A stretch of 44,668 bases of DNA from an uncultured Novosphingobium sp. (GCA_946886365.1 CAMPIM010000014.1:1-44668); one strand, 5' to 3'. Positions 18,394-26,580 are shown, counted from the stretch's first letter. Program-made: numbers and translations. The notes: generated by a model not told the origin, from the sequence alone.

Positions 18394-20757
18394 TTATGGG
18401 ACTCCCGAAGAAGCGTGGGTCACGTTCGTCGGGGCCACAGAGGCGCGAGCCTTGCGCTGCGACATGCGCCGATACGTTGCCAAGGCCTGGCCGACCACCT
18501 GATCCATATTATAATAGCGATAGGTCGCCAGCCGACCCACGAAGGTCACGTTCGTCTGGACCATGGAAAGCGCTTCATAACGCTTGAAGAGGGCTTGGTT
18601 TTCAGGCCTTGGGATCGGGTAATAGGGATCGCCTTCTGCTGTCGGAAACTCATAGGTGATGCTGGTGGAATTCACCTGCTGGCCGGTCAGATGCTTATAT
18701 TCGGTAATGCGTGTATAGGGCACATCGGGTGAGGGATAGTTGACCACGGCGACCGGCTGGAACTGTTCGACGCTGTGCTGTTCATGCTGGAACCGCAGCG
18801 ACCGATAAGGCAATTTGCCGAAGCGATAGCCGAAATATTCGTCGATCGGGCCGGTGAACACCAGGTGATCGTGCGGATAGGCATCGCCAGCCTCGCAATA
18901 GTCGACCCCCAGGAGCACCTCGATGTTGGGATGATCGAGCATCCGCTCAAACATACGCGTATAGCCTTCCAACGGCATCGCCTGGAATTTGTCTGTAAAG
19001 TAGCGATCATCGACATTGGTGCGCGTTGGCACCCGTGATGTTACAGCCTTGTCGAGTTCGGATGGGTCAAGACCCCATTGCTTGCGCGTATAGCCCTGGA
19101 AGAATTTTTCATACAATTCTCGACCCACGGCGGAGACCACGACGTCTTCCGATGTGCGCACGATTGCCACCGGCTCGGCCTGCGCGGCGAGGAAGGCCGC
19201 GGCGTCCTCTTCGGTTTGAAGGCTCAACCCATAGAGCAAGTTGAGCGTCGTCCGGTTTATCGGCATTGGCACCAGCATATCGTCGACCGCCGCAAGCACC
19301 CTATGCTCATAAGGCCGCCATTTGGTAAAGCGCGAGAGGTAGGTGAAAATCTCCGCTGAATTGGTGTGGAAGATATGCGGACCGTAACGGTGGATCAGCA
19401 CCCCCGCTTCGTCGAGTTCATCATAGGCGTTGCCCCCGACATGGTGGCGTCGATCGACCACCAGCACTTTCTTGCCGCCCTCGGCCGCCAGCCGCTCGGC
19501 CATGACCGCGCCAGCAAAGCCCGCGCCGACCACCATCACGTCATAATGCCGGGGCCGGTCGCTGTTCCAGCTAGTTGGCGATACGATCGGATGGGCATGG
19601 ACGCTCTGCGACACCGCGTCGGCAATCAACGTGTTCATCTGCTGAAAGCTCTTGTCCCAGGACATGCCCGCCAGCAACTGGTCCGCCTGCGACAGCCAGT
19701 GGCCGCCTGGACGCGGCAGCGCCAGTGCTTCTTCGCAGGCAGTGACGAAGGCTTCGGCGCCGTCCGCGATCCACACGGCTTCCATCTCGCCATAATGCCG
19801 CACGACGTCGGTAATAGGGGTCGAAACGACGGGCTTCCCCGCCGCCAGATATTCGGGGGTCTTGGTGGGGCTGATGAACCGTGTCGCATCATTGAGGGCG
19901 AAGGGCATTAGCGCCACATCCCATCCCGCGATGCAGGTGGGCAGGTCTTCGTAAGACCGCCCGCCCAGAAAATGGAGATTGGGTCGTCTGGGCAGATCGT
20001 CGCTGCTGATCTTTACGACCGGGCCGATGATCTCCATGTCCCAGCCGGGCCGCGCGTCGGCCAGCCGGGCGAGCAGGTCGAGATCCATCCGCTCGTCAAC
20101 AACGCCGTAAAAGCCAAGGCAGGGGCGGCTGGCCGGATCTCCCTTGGTCTTCGCAGCAGAACGTGCCGCAGCGAAATGGTGGAGATCCACGCTTGAGGGA
20201 AAGGGGACGACATGGGCGTGCTTGTCCTTCTTCGCCTCGTAGAGGCTATATCCGCCAGTGAACACCAGATCGGCGCACGATAGAAGCCGCTGCTCGAGCG
20301 GCAGCAGTTCGGGCGGGGCGCCCCTGAAATTGGCAAGCTCGTCCATGCAGTCGTATACGATGCAATCGGCCGCGATATGCTCCGAAAAGGGCAGCATCAT
20401 GGGCGTGTAATACCAGCGGATATAGGGGCCGCTCTCGCCCGCCAAATAGAGGTCGAGCAACTGTTTGAGTATCTCACAATCTTGCCCGCGCGCGCTCTCG
20501 GGCAACTGCGGTGTCACCACACTGACACCTGTGAAAGCGCATGTCTCGAACCTCAGGTCAGCTGTTTTAATCTCTGCGGAGAAGCATGGCTCTTCCCAAA
20601 AGATGACCCGGCCCTGTTTGGCGAAGCGGCTCATCAAATGCTGGGGTCTTTGAAACACAAAGTTCCAGCGAAGATGACTAAAGCAGATGAGCGTATGGGC
20701 GACGGCGTTGGAGTTTAATCCAGGTTGCGAAATGTCGGACGAACGGACCTGGACCAT
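18394..20757 (-). CDS. Glycosyltransferase-UDP-galactopyranose mutase fusion
   Basis: 787 aa from the ATG at 20757. The open frame reaches a GTG at 20811, but a GAGAAAGG site and the position of the candidate promoter favour 20757. Residues about 20-385 are a GT-B glycosyltransferase: LICFSHLRWNFVFQRPQHL at the start, the donor-site region SPTKTPEYLAAGKPVVSTPI near 290-310. Residues about 400-770 are a complete UDP-galactopyranose mutase (Glf): FAD-binding MVVGAGFAGAVMAERLA, the GPHIFHTNSAEIF motif, RYFTDKFQAMPLEGYT and YKHLTGQQVNSTSI. The mutase makes UDP-galactofuranose; the fused transferase could use it directly. It is divergent from the GH1-RmlD fusion gene. The fusion is seen in one uninterrupted frame. 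Confidence 0.88.
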   Translation of the reverse strand: MVQVRSSDISQPGLNSNAVAHTLICFSHLRWNFVFQRPQHLMSRFAKQGRVIFWEEPCFSAEIKTADLRFETCAFTGVSVVTPQLPESARGQDCEILKQLLDLYLAGESGPYIRWYYTPMMLPFSEHIAADCIVYDCMDELANFRGAPPELLPLEQRLLSCADLVFTGGYSLYEAKKDKHAHVVPFPSSVDLHHFAAARSAAKTKGDPASRPCLGFYGVVDERMDLDLLARLADARPGWDMEIIGPVVKISSDDLPRRPNLHFLGGRSYEDLPTCIAGWDVALMPFALNDATRFISPTKTPEYLAAGKPVVSTPITDVVRHYGEMEAVWIADGAEAFVTACEEALALPRPGGHWLSQADQLLAGMSWDKSFQQMNTLIADAVSQSVHAHPIVSPTSWNSDRPRHYDVMVVGAGFAGAVMAERLAAEGGKKVLVVDRRHHVGGNAYDELDEAGVLIHRYGPHIFHTNSAEIFTYLSRFTKWRPYEHRVLAAVDDMLVPMPINRTTLNLLYGLSLQTEEDAAAFLAAQAEPVAIVRTSEDVVVSAVGRELYEKFFQGYTRKQWGLDPSELDKAVTSRVPTRTNVDDRYFTDKFQAMPLEGYTRMFERMLDHPNIEVLLGVDYCEAGDAYPHDHLVFTGPIDEYFGYRFGKLPYRSLRFQHEQHSVEQFQPVAVVNYPSPDVPYTRITEYKHLTGQQVNSTSITYEFPTAEGDPYYPIPRPENQALFKRYEALSMVQTNVTFVGRLATYRYYNMDQVVGQALATYRRMSQRKARASVAPTNVTHASSGVP

Positions 20758-20792
20758 GTGCGGAAACCTTTCTCGGGGACGAACGGTTTGCA

Positions 20793-20818
20793 AACTGTCG
20801 GTTGCTGGCACTTGTTCC
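20793..20818 (-). promoter_or_regulatory. Weak EcfG-like promoter of the GT-Glf fusion gene
   Basis: On the minus strand GGAAC (20818-20814), a 17-nt spacer and AGTT (20796-20793); one mismatch to CGTT. Transcription would start near 20786, downstream of the GTG at 20811, which supports the ATG at 20757 as the start codon. Confidence 0.35.
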
Positions 20819-20944
20819 GGTGCGTCAGCTGATACAGGTTGGCGTCATGTCGCAATTATATGCCTTGGACTTGCATAGGATTCTGCTTGCGAAATAATCC
20901 CCTTGAGCAACGTTGAGCTTCTGACAAGCGAGAAAGGATACAGG

Positions 20945-23134
20945 ATGCCAACGCGCCCGCAGCTTTGGGGCGGTCTGGAGTGCACGGTAAACCGTGTGCA
21001 AGACCGCTATGGCGATCAAATCTGCGCCAGCGGGCACCATGACCGGATCGAGGACCTCGACAAGATTGCGCTGTCGGGTATCCGTGCGATCCGCTATCCC
21101 GTTTTATGGGAAAGGGTTAGTCCCGACAGCCCTGAACAATGCGACTGGCGCTGGACGGACGAGCGGCTTGGCCGCCTGCGCCAACTGGACATTGCGGTCA
21201 TTGCCGGCCTCATCCATCATGGCAGCGGCCCACGTTACACCAGTCTACTGGACGAGGGTTTTGCCGATGGACTGGCCCGCCACGCCCGGGGTGCGGCAGA
21301 ACGCTACCCCTGGATCACCGATTGGACCCCCGTCAACGAACCGCTGACCACGGCGCGTTTTTCAGCGCTTTACGGCCACTGGTACCCCCACCAGCGGTCT
21401 GAACAGGCATTCTGGCTGGCCCTGCTGAACCAGATCGATGCGACCCGCCTTTCGATGCGGGCTATTCGGCGCGTCAATCCCGTCGCCCGGTTGATCCAGA
21501 CCGACGATCTGGGCCGGACCTATGCGACCGCCTCGCTGCGGACGCAGGCAGGGTTCGACAATCTGCGCCGATGGGCTGGATGGGACCTTCTCTGCGGGCG
21601 GATGACGCGCGACCATCCTTTTTGGGACCGGTTGTGCGGCTTTGGTTTTGAAAGTCGGTTGCTTGCGATAGCGGATGATCCCTGTCCACCTGATGTGATC
21701 GGCATCAACCATTATCTGACGAGCGACCGCTTCCTCGATCACCGACTACATCGTTATCCACGGCATAATCACGGCGGGAGCGAACAGCAGGTTTACGCTG
21801 ATGTCGAGGCAGTCCGGGTGCTTGCGCCCTCACCACAGGGTATGGAAGGGGCGATGCGCGAGGCGTGGGAGCGGTACGGCGTGCCGCTCGCGCTGACGGA
21901 GGTGCATAATGGTTCAACCCGGGAGGAGCAGTTGCGCTGGGCGGCACAGGCGTGGGACACGGCGCTGCGCCTGGACGGGGAGGGCGTTCGTGTCGAAGCC
22001 GTGACGATTTGGTCGCTGCTGGGAAGCAAGGGGTGGAATACGTTGCTGACACGGCCGGGTTTTTACGAGCCGGGTGCATGGGATGTTAGCAGCGGCCATC
22101 CAAGGCCGACCGCACTCGCGTCTCTGCTGAAGGCGTTGGCGGGCCATGGCGTGCGTCCGCCTCTGGCGGCTGGTGCCGGATGGTGGCAACGCCCGGTCAG
22201 GATGGCGCACCCGACGGTCGCGCGTCCTGCGCCCATGGCCGAGCATCTGGCAGGGGCACGCTTGCGCTTCCCGGCTCGACCGCTGCTCATATGTGGCGCG
22301 ACAGGCACGCTGGGTCAGGCAATGGGGCGCGCCTGCACGCTGCGCAATATTCCCTTTGTGCTCACGTCGCGTGGCGACCTCGACCTTGCCGATCGGACCA
22401 GCATCGATGCCGCCATCGATCGTGTTCGCCCGTGGGCGGTGATTAACGCCGCGGGTTGGGTCCGGGTCGATGAAGCCGAGGGCCAGCAGGATGACTGCCT
22501 GATGGCAAATGCCCATGGTGCGATCGCCTTGGCACAGGCGTGCGAGCATCGAGGGTTGCCGTCCGTTTCCTTCTCCAGCGATCTGGTGTTCGATGGCGGT
22601 AAGGAATCACCCTATGTCGAAACAGATGATCCATCCCCCCGTAATAGCTACGGCCATAGCAAGGCGCAGATGGAGGCGGGACTTGCACATTTGTCGGGCC
22701 AGCATCTGGTGATCCGCACGGCGGCCTTTTTCTCCCCGGACGACAGCTTCAATTTCGCCGCAGCAGTCGTGAGGTCGCTTGCGCGGGGCGAGGTGTTTCA
22801 GGCAGCGGACGACCTGCTTATTACCCCCACTTACGTGCCGCATTTGGTGTCGACGGTACTTGACCTGTTGATCGATGGGGAAAGCGGCTGCTGGCATCTC
22901 ACCAACGGGGAACCCCTTTGCTGGGCCGATTTTGCACGGCGTGTCGCGGACAGTTGTGGATATGATTTCGACCTTGTGCACGGCATTCCCCATGCCTCCT
23001 TCCGCTGGCGGGCCGAGCGGCCGAGAAATGGCGCGTTGGCGAGCAGCCGTGGAGCGGACTTGCCTGCGCTGGAGTGTGCTCTGGATCATTTCGCGTCGCA
23101 TCACCACCGGCAATTGGATTTCGTTATTTCGTGA
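20945..23134 (+). CDS. GH1-RmlD fusion (glycosidase plus dTDP-4-dehydrorhamnose reductase-like domain)
   Basis: 729 aa. The ATG at 20945 was chosen because AAAGGA lies about 7 bases upstream; a TTG at 20903 is the longer alternative. Residues 1 to about 410 are a compact GH1-type barrel beginning WGGLECTVNRV, with acid/base Glu in DWTPVNEPLTTARFSALYGH (about 130) and nucleophile Glu in LALTEVHNG (about 317). Residues about 445-725 are an RmlD-type sugar-nucleotide reductase/epimerase: LLICGATGTLGQAMG (NAD(P)-binding), FSSDLVFDGG and the active-site YGHSK (Tyr-x3-Lys, about 568). The pairing of a glycosidase and a nucleotide-sugar reductase in one chain is unusual. The linker carries WWQRPVRMAHPT. 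Divergent from the GT-Glf fusion; role in the same glycan is inferred. Confidence 0.85.
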   Translation: MPTRPQLWGGLECTVNRVQDRYGDQICASGHHDRIEDLDKIALSGIRAIRYPVLWERVSPDSPEQCDWRWTDERLGRLRQLDIAVIAGLIHHGSGPRYTSLLDEGFADGLARHARGAAERYPWITDWTPVNEPLTTARFSALYGHWYPHQRSEQAFWLALLNQIDATRLSMRAIRRVNPVARLIQTDDLGRTYATASLRTQAGFDNLRRWAGWDLLCGRMTRDHPFWDRLCGFGFESRLLAIADDPCPPDVIGINHYLTSDRFLDHRLHRYPRHNHGGSEQQVYADVEAVRVLAPSPQGMEGAMREAWERYGVPLALTEVHNGSTREEQLRWAAQAWDTALRLDGEGVRVEAVTIWSLLGSKGWNTLLTRPGFYEPGAWDVSSGHPRPTALASLLKALAGHGVRPPLAAGAGWWQRPVRMAHPTVARPAPMAEHLAGARLRFPARPLLICGATGTLGQAMGRACTLRNIPFVLTSRGDLDLADRTSIDAAIDRVRPWAVINAAGWVRVDEAEGQQDDCLMANAHGAIALAQACEHRGLPSVSFSSDLVFDGGKESPYVETDDPSPRNSYGHSKAQMEAGLAHLSGQHLVIRTAAFFSPDDSFNFAAAVVRSLARGEVFQAADDLLITPTYVPHLVSTVLDLLIDGESGCWHLTNGEPLCWADFARRVADSCGYDFDLVHGIPHASFRWRAERPRNGALASSRGADLPALECALDHFASHHHRQLDFVIS

Positions 23135-23360
23135 TCGGCAATCGGTTATACAGATCCCATCTTATTTCCTGTTCAAAACAATCCATATGATCCGCATATT
23201 TTCGTAGTTGTTGCGAAGTCGAAAGAGAATGATTGCGTAATGAATATTGGGATCATGGATGGATCACCAATGAATACGTCGGTCACATCATGTTAACTGG
23301 CTTGCTCTATATTAATCTCATCCTTAAGGGACCGCGGCGGGTCGGGGAAAGGACGAGAAG

Positions 23361-24443
23361 GTGAGCGGGTCGGATACGGTAGAACGTTGGTCGCCGGAAG
23401 CGGCGCATGCGTGGTTCAAGGCTCAGCCTTGGTTGGTCGGGTGTAATTTCACTCCGTCCAATGCGATCAATCAGCTGGAGATGTGGCAGGCGGGCACCTT
23501 CGATCTGCCCATGATCGATCGGGAATTGGCCCTCGCCGCATCGGTGGGCATGAATGCGGTTCGCGTCTATCTTCACGATCTCCTTTGGATTGAGGATCCT
23601 CAGGGTTTCCTGAAGCGGATCGACGCCTTTCTCGCAGTCGCGGATCGGCACGGGATTCGCACCATGCTGGTGCTTTTCGATTCTTGCTGGCACCCTGAAC
23701 CTGAGCTTGGGCCTCAGCCCCATCCACGCGAAGGCGTGCACAACAGTGGTTGGGTCCAGTCGCCCGGAATCACCGCGCTCCAAAATATAGACGAACATCA
23801 CCGGCTCGAAGATTATGTCCGGGGCGTTGTCGGCCGTTTTGCTCACGACCCCCGCGTCATTGCCTGGGACATCTGGAATGAGCCGGACAATGGTCCCGAA
23901 GTTGCCCTGTGCGATCCGGCGGCGCTCAAGGCGAAGGCCGATCTGGTGGTGCCCTTGCTGTTGGCCGCATTCGCGTGGTCGCGCGAGATGAAACCTGTCC
24001 AACCGCTCACTAGCGGCATCTGGCTTGGCGACTGGTCCGCGCCCGATCTGCTCAGCCCTATCCAGCGCGCCCAAACGGGGAGTTCGGATGTGATCTCCTT
24101 CCATAATTACGGCATCGCTGACGATTTTGCGCAGCGCGTGAAATGGTTGAAGGCGATGGGAAGACCTCTGCTATGCACCGAATATATGGCGCGACCCGCA
24201 GGCAGCACGTTTCAAACAATACTGCCCGTGGCCAAGGAACATGAGGTCGGGACATTCTGCTGGGGTCTCGTCCGGGGCAAGACGCAGACGCACTTGCCAT
24301 GGGACAAATGGGAAAACCCCAATCTTGAAGGTCTCAAGGACCGATGGTTTCACGACATTTTCGATCCGGATGGAACGCCCCACGACGAAGACGAGGTATC
24401 CTTTTTGCGGCTCATCAGCCAAGTCGACAGCGTCGCTGTGTGA
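23361..24443 (+). CDS. Cellulase-family (GH5-like) glycosidase
   Basis: 360 aa with a GTG start at 23361 preceded by GGACGAGAAG. A (beta/alpha)8 barrel of clan GH-A: WLVGCNFTPSNAINQLEMWQ near the N-terminus, VGMNAVRVYLHDLLW at about 65-80, the acid/base Glu in AWDIWNEPDNGPE (about 173) and the nucleophile Glu in LLCTEYMARP (about 273). WGLVRGKTQTHLPWD closes the active site. No signal peptide, so it is cytoplasmic or exported by another route. Homologues are often annotated 1,4-beta-xylanase, but I cannot tell the linkage from sequence. It follows the GH1-RmlD gene on the same strand 226 bp later, so it belongs to the same glycan block. Confidence 0.83.
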   Translation: MSGSDTVERWSPEAAHAWFKAQPWLVGCNFTPSNAINQLEMWQAGTFDLPMIDRELALAASVGMNAVRVYLHDLLWIEDPQGFLKRIDAFLAVADRHGIRTMLVLFDSCWHPEPELGPQPHPREGVHNSGWVQSPGITALQNIDEHHRLEDYVRGVVGRFAHDPRVIAWDIWNEPDNGPEVALCDPAALKAKADLVVPLLLAAFAWSREMKPVQPLTSGIWLGDWSAPDLLSPIQRAQTGSSDVISFHNYGIADDFAQRVKWLKAMGRPLLCTEYMARPAGSTFQTILPVAKEHEVGTFCWGLVRGKTQTHLPWDKWENPNLEGLKDRWFHDIFDPDGTPHDEDEVSFLRLISQVDSVAV

Positions 24444-24489
24444 ACTGCACATCCTGCTCTCATGTGGAAGGGGGGGACGGGCGGCCGAC

Positions 24490-24711
24490 CTAGATCTGGG
24501 CACCCTGGCCCATTTCAATATGGGTCATGGTGATCTCGACCGATCCGTCGGCGAGGATCGAGACCCACGCATTGGGCGCGAATCCGGTTTCTCCCGGAGG
24601 CGCAGGAACCTTCGCCAACAGTCGCACCGGAATCACCAGGGCGGCCCCGGCCATTATACTCACGCCGAGAAAGTCCCGTCGGCCAAAAGCGGGGCGGGAT
24701 GCCTCATCCAT
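24490..24711 (-). pseudogene. Truncated isoquinoline 1-oxidoreductase-type molybdopterin subunit
   Basis: Only 73 residues remain of a subunit that is normally around 700-750 aa. The N-terminus has a Tat-like signal (GRRDFLGVSIMAGAALVIPV) and the start of the aldehyde oxidase/xanthine dehydrogenase-like domain (FAPNAWVSILADGSVEITMT, HIEMGQGAQI), where the family usually continues with MGQG-T and substrate-binding motifs. A TAG follows directly. The start overlaps the end of the 2Fe-2S subunit gene by 8 bp, the normal layout for the pair. About 90 percent of the gene is missing, and the break lies next to the 3' end of the GH5-like gene, so a deletion is likely. It cannot be a working subunit. 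Confidence 0.75.
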
Positions 24712-25159
24712 GATCATCGGTCTTCGCTGCAAGATGGATCGCCGCCCGGATACGCGGATAGGTGCCGCAACGGCATAGATTGGTCATCGCTGCGTCGATA
24801 TCGGCGTCCGTCGGCCGGGGCGTGAATTTCAGCAGCGCGATGGCAGCCATGATCTGGCCGCTCTGACAATATCCGCATTGTACGACGGCCAGCTTTTCCC
24901 ATGGCGACTGTACTCGCTGCCCCACGGCGTCCGCAGCCGCGCCCTCGATCGCGACTATGCTCGCGTCCCCGACGGAGGCTGTCGGCGTTACGCATGAGCG
25001 GCTAGGGCTGCCATCGACCAGCACCGTACATGCGCCGCACTGACCCAGGCCGCATCCAAATTTGGTACCTCGCAACGCAAGTTGTTCCCGCAAGGGGGTC
25101 TCTTCGTCCGCTTCGACCGATATGCTGCGGCCATTCACGGTGATTTTTTTGTGATCCAT
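24704..25159 (-). CDS. (2Fe-2S)-binding subunit of a molybdenum hydroxylase (IorA-type)
   Basis: 151 aa. N-terminal plant-type ferredoxin cluster: GCGLGQCGACTVLVDG with a fourth Cys in SRSCVTP. C-terminal [2Fe-2S]-binding helical domain: QCGYCQSGQIMAA and the CRCGTYPRIRAAIH ending. This is the small subunit that passes electrons from a molybdopterin subunit in isoquinoline 1-oxidoreductase-like enzymes. The start at 25159 (MDHKKITVNGRS) fits the family; an ATG three codons earlier is possible. The partner gene directly downstream is truncated, so this intact subunit is probably orphaned. The longer open frame to 25393 runs into IS110 sequence and is not family-like. Confidence 0.85.
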   Translation of the reverse strand: MDHKKITVNGRSISVEADEETPLREQLALRGTKFGCGLGQCGACTVLVDGSPSRSCVTPTASVGDASIVAIEGAAADAVGQRVQSPWEKLAVVQCGYCQSGQIMAAIALLKFTPRPTDADIDAAMTNLCRCGTYPRIRAAIHLAAKTDDHG

Positions 25160-25376
25160 GTGGCGCATTCCGAATAAGATACCAGCGATAGCTGGTTCGG
25201 CATTACACTGGCATATCCCTGATCCTGGTGACGGTGCCAAATCTTTCGTCCCGGGTGCGCGAATGTCACCATCAACGGTCCTGTTCTGTCTACTGAACTG
25301 ATGCGGTGGATGCCTCCCTTCGCCCGGCATCGTATGATGCTGACTAGCGCCATGGTGGCGCGCGAAGGAGGAGCAT

Positions 25377-25663
25377 ATGTCGGACGCACACATGCTGGCG
25401 ATCGATCTGGCAAAGCGGAGCTTCCAGGTCTGCGCGACCGATCAAGCAGGGTCGGTTCTATATAATCGGACGGTCTCTCGGTCCAAACTGGAGGCTTTGC
25501 TCAAGGGTCAGCCTCGCTGCATCGTCGCGATGGAGGCTTGCGCGACGAGCCACTTCTGGGGCCGGTTTGCGGGCGCAGAAGGTCATGAGGTTCGGTTGAT
25601 CCCACCGATCTATGTAAAACCGTTCGTGAAGAGGCAGAAATATGACGGCGTGCCCGCCCGGAC
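25377..25663 (+). pseudogene. IS110-family transposase, 5' fragment
   Basis: About 95 residues of the N-terminal DEDD domain: MLAIDLAKRSFQVCATD with the first Asp, VAMEACATSHFWGR with the Glu, and HEVRLIPPIYVKPFVKRQKYDG. An AGGAGGAG site precedes the ATG. Full IS110 transposases are around 330-400 aa with a second DEDD half and a C-terminal serine-containing domain; all of that is absent. After about 25663 the same open frame continues into TonB-dependent receptor sequence, so the frame is a chimera made by rearrangement. The boundary is estimated from loss of family similarity and is good to about 15 bases. Confidence 0.75.
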
Positions 25664-25848
25664 GGTCGTGGACGCCCGGTTGGGATTGATGGATGTTCCA
25701 GTCGGTGGAGGCAAGGTGAGCTTGTCGGCGTTCGGTCAGAACATCTTCAACAAGCGCTTCAACCCTTATTGGCGTATCTGTCCTTCAACTCGTTACCGCT
25801 TATGATCGAGGCCGGACCTACGGCGTCGAACTCGGCGCAAAATTTTAG
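25664..25848 (+). pseudogene. TonB-dependent receptor, 3' fragment with frameshift
   Basis: The sequence encodes the last part of an outer-membrane receptor barrel: VVDARLGLMDVPVGGGKVSL, FGQNIFNKRFNPYW. The frame then goes out at about 25770 and the true end is in the next frame, LQLVTAYDRGRTYGVELGAKF, with TAG at 25846-25848. The terminal Phe and the R-x-YGV-L-KF pattern are typical of TonB-dependent receptor C-termini. It is fused in frame to an IS110 fragment upstream and has lost its plug and most of its barrel, so it is non-functional. Confidence 0.7.
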
Positions 25849-25991
25849 GGCTATCGCGGGTTAGCGAAGCATCCCGGAAGATGCTCGGACACGTTCTAAA
25901 ATTAGGTTGTTCGAGCAGTCGGTGCATGCGGCAGCATAAAGCCTCTTGGGGCACGGTCGGAATGGTATCAGTCGGTTTTCTAAACTGTTTG

Positions 25992-26021
25992 TTGACCGCC
26001 GCGTCGGTATACCCCTATTCT
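25992..26021 (+). promoter_or_regulatory. Candidate sigma-70 promoter of the antitoxin-Doc pair
   Basis: TTGACC at 25992-25997, an 18-nt spacer and TATTCT at 26016-26021, 36 bp before the antitoxin ATG. Confidence 0.45.
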
Positions 26022-26057
26022 AGCGATAGAACGCGAGCAAAAAGAAGGGAGCTCGAT

Positions 26058-26192
26058 ATGCAATCAGTACAAAAGACGCGTCGCGCTCCGCTGAAGGCGC
26101 GACCTCGCGAAGTGACCGACGCCGAGTTCGAGCAGGCGGTTCGTGATTTAAGCGACCGCTACAAGAAGACTCTCGAATACCTTGCCCGTTGA
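26058..26192 (+). CDS. Short antitoxin-like partner of Doc
   Basis: 44 aa: a basic N-terminal part (QSVQKTRRAPLKARPREVTD) followed by an amphipathic helix (EFEQAVRDLSDRYKKTLEYLAR). The start at 26058 has GAAGGGAG six bases upstream. The stop overlaps the start of the Doc toxin gene (26182-26192), the standard antitoxin-first layout. It is shorter than classical Phd (about 70-75 aa) and lacks a recognisable Phd/YefM DNA-binding fold, so it may represent only the toxin-neutralising element plus a basic tail. Identity as antitoxin rests on position, size and overlap; no family is claimed. Confidence 0.6.
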   Translation: MQSVQKTRRAPLKARPREVTDAEFEQAVRDLSDRYKKTLEYLAR

Positions 26193-26580
26193 GCCCTTGT
26201 GGCTCTCCTACGAGCGCCTTCTAAAGATTCATGACATTCAAATCGAACGCTTTGGCGGCGTCCCGGGGGTCAAAGACCGGAACCTCGTCGAAAGCGCCAT
26301 GAGCAATCCTCGCAATCTCTTCCATTATGACGATGTCGATGATCTGCTGACACTCGCCGTGCGGCTTTGCTACGCGATAGCGAAGAACCATGGCTTCAAT
26401 GACGGCAACAAACGCACGGCCTTCGCGGGCATGGGCCTCTTCCTCGAACTCAACGGCTTCATAATCACAATGAATGATGACACGCTTGCGGGTCGGATGG
26501 TCGAAGGACTGATCGATGGCTCGATCAGCGAGGAGGATTTTGCGGACGACATAGCGCCCTGGATTGTCTGCCTGGGCTGA
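26182..26580 (+). CDS. doc: Doc-type (Fic fold) toxin
   Basis: 132 aa from a TTG start; a second TTG a few codons on is also possible. The Fic/Doc signature HGFNDGNKRTAF (HxFx[D/N]xNKR) is intact at about residues 70-81, and the N-terminus has the family pattern IHDIQIERFGG and VKDRNLVESAM. Doc proteins phosphorylate elongation factor Tu and stop translation until the antitoxin binds. The gene overlaps the 44-aa putative antitoxin gene and sits in the scarred insertion zone next to an integrase, a typical place for addiction modules. Functional inference is strong for the toxin and weaker for its regulation. Confidence 0.88.
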   Translation: MPVEPLWLSYERLLKIHDIQIERFGGVPGVKDRNLVESAMSNPRNLFHYDDVDDLLTLAVRLCYAIAKNHGFNDGNKRTAFAGMGLFLELNGFIITMNDDTLAGRMVEGLIDGSISEEDFADDIAPWIVCLG

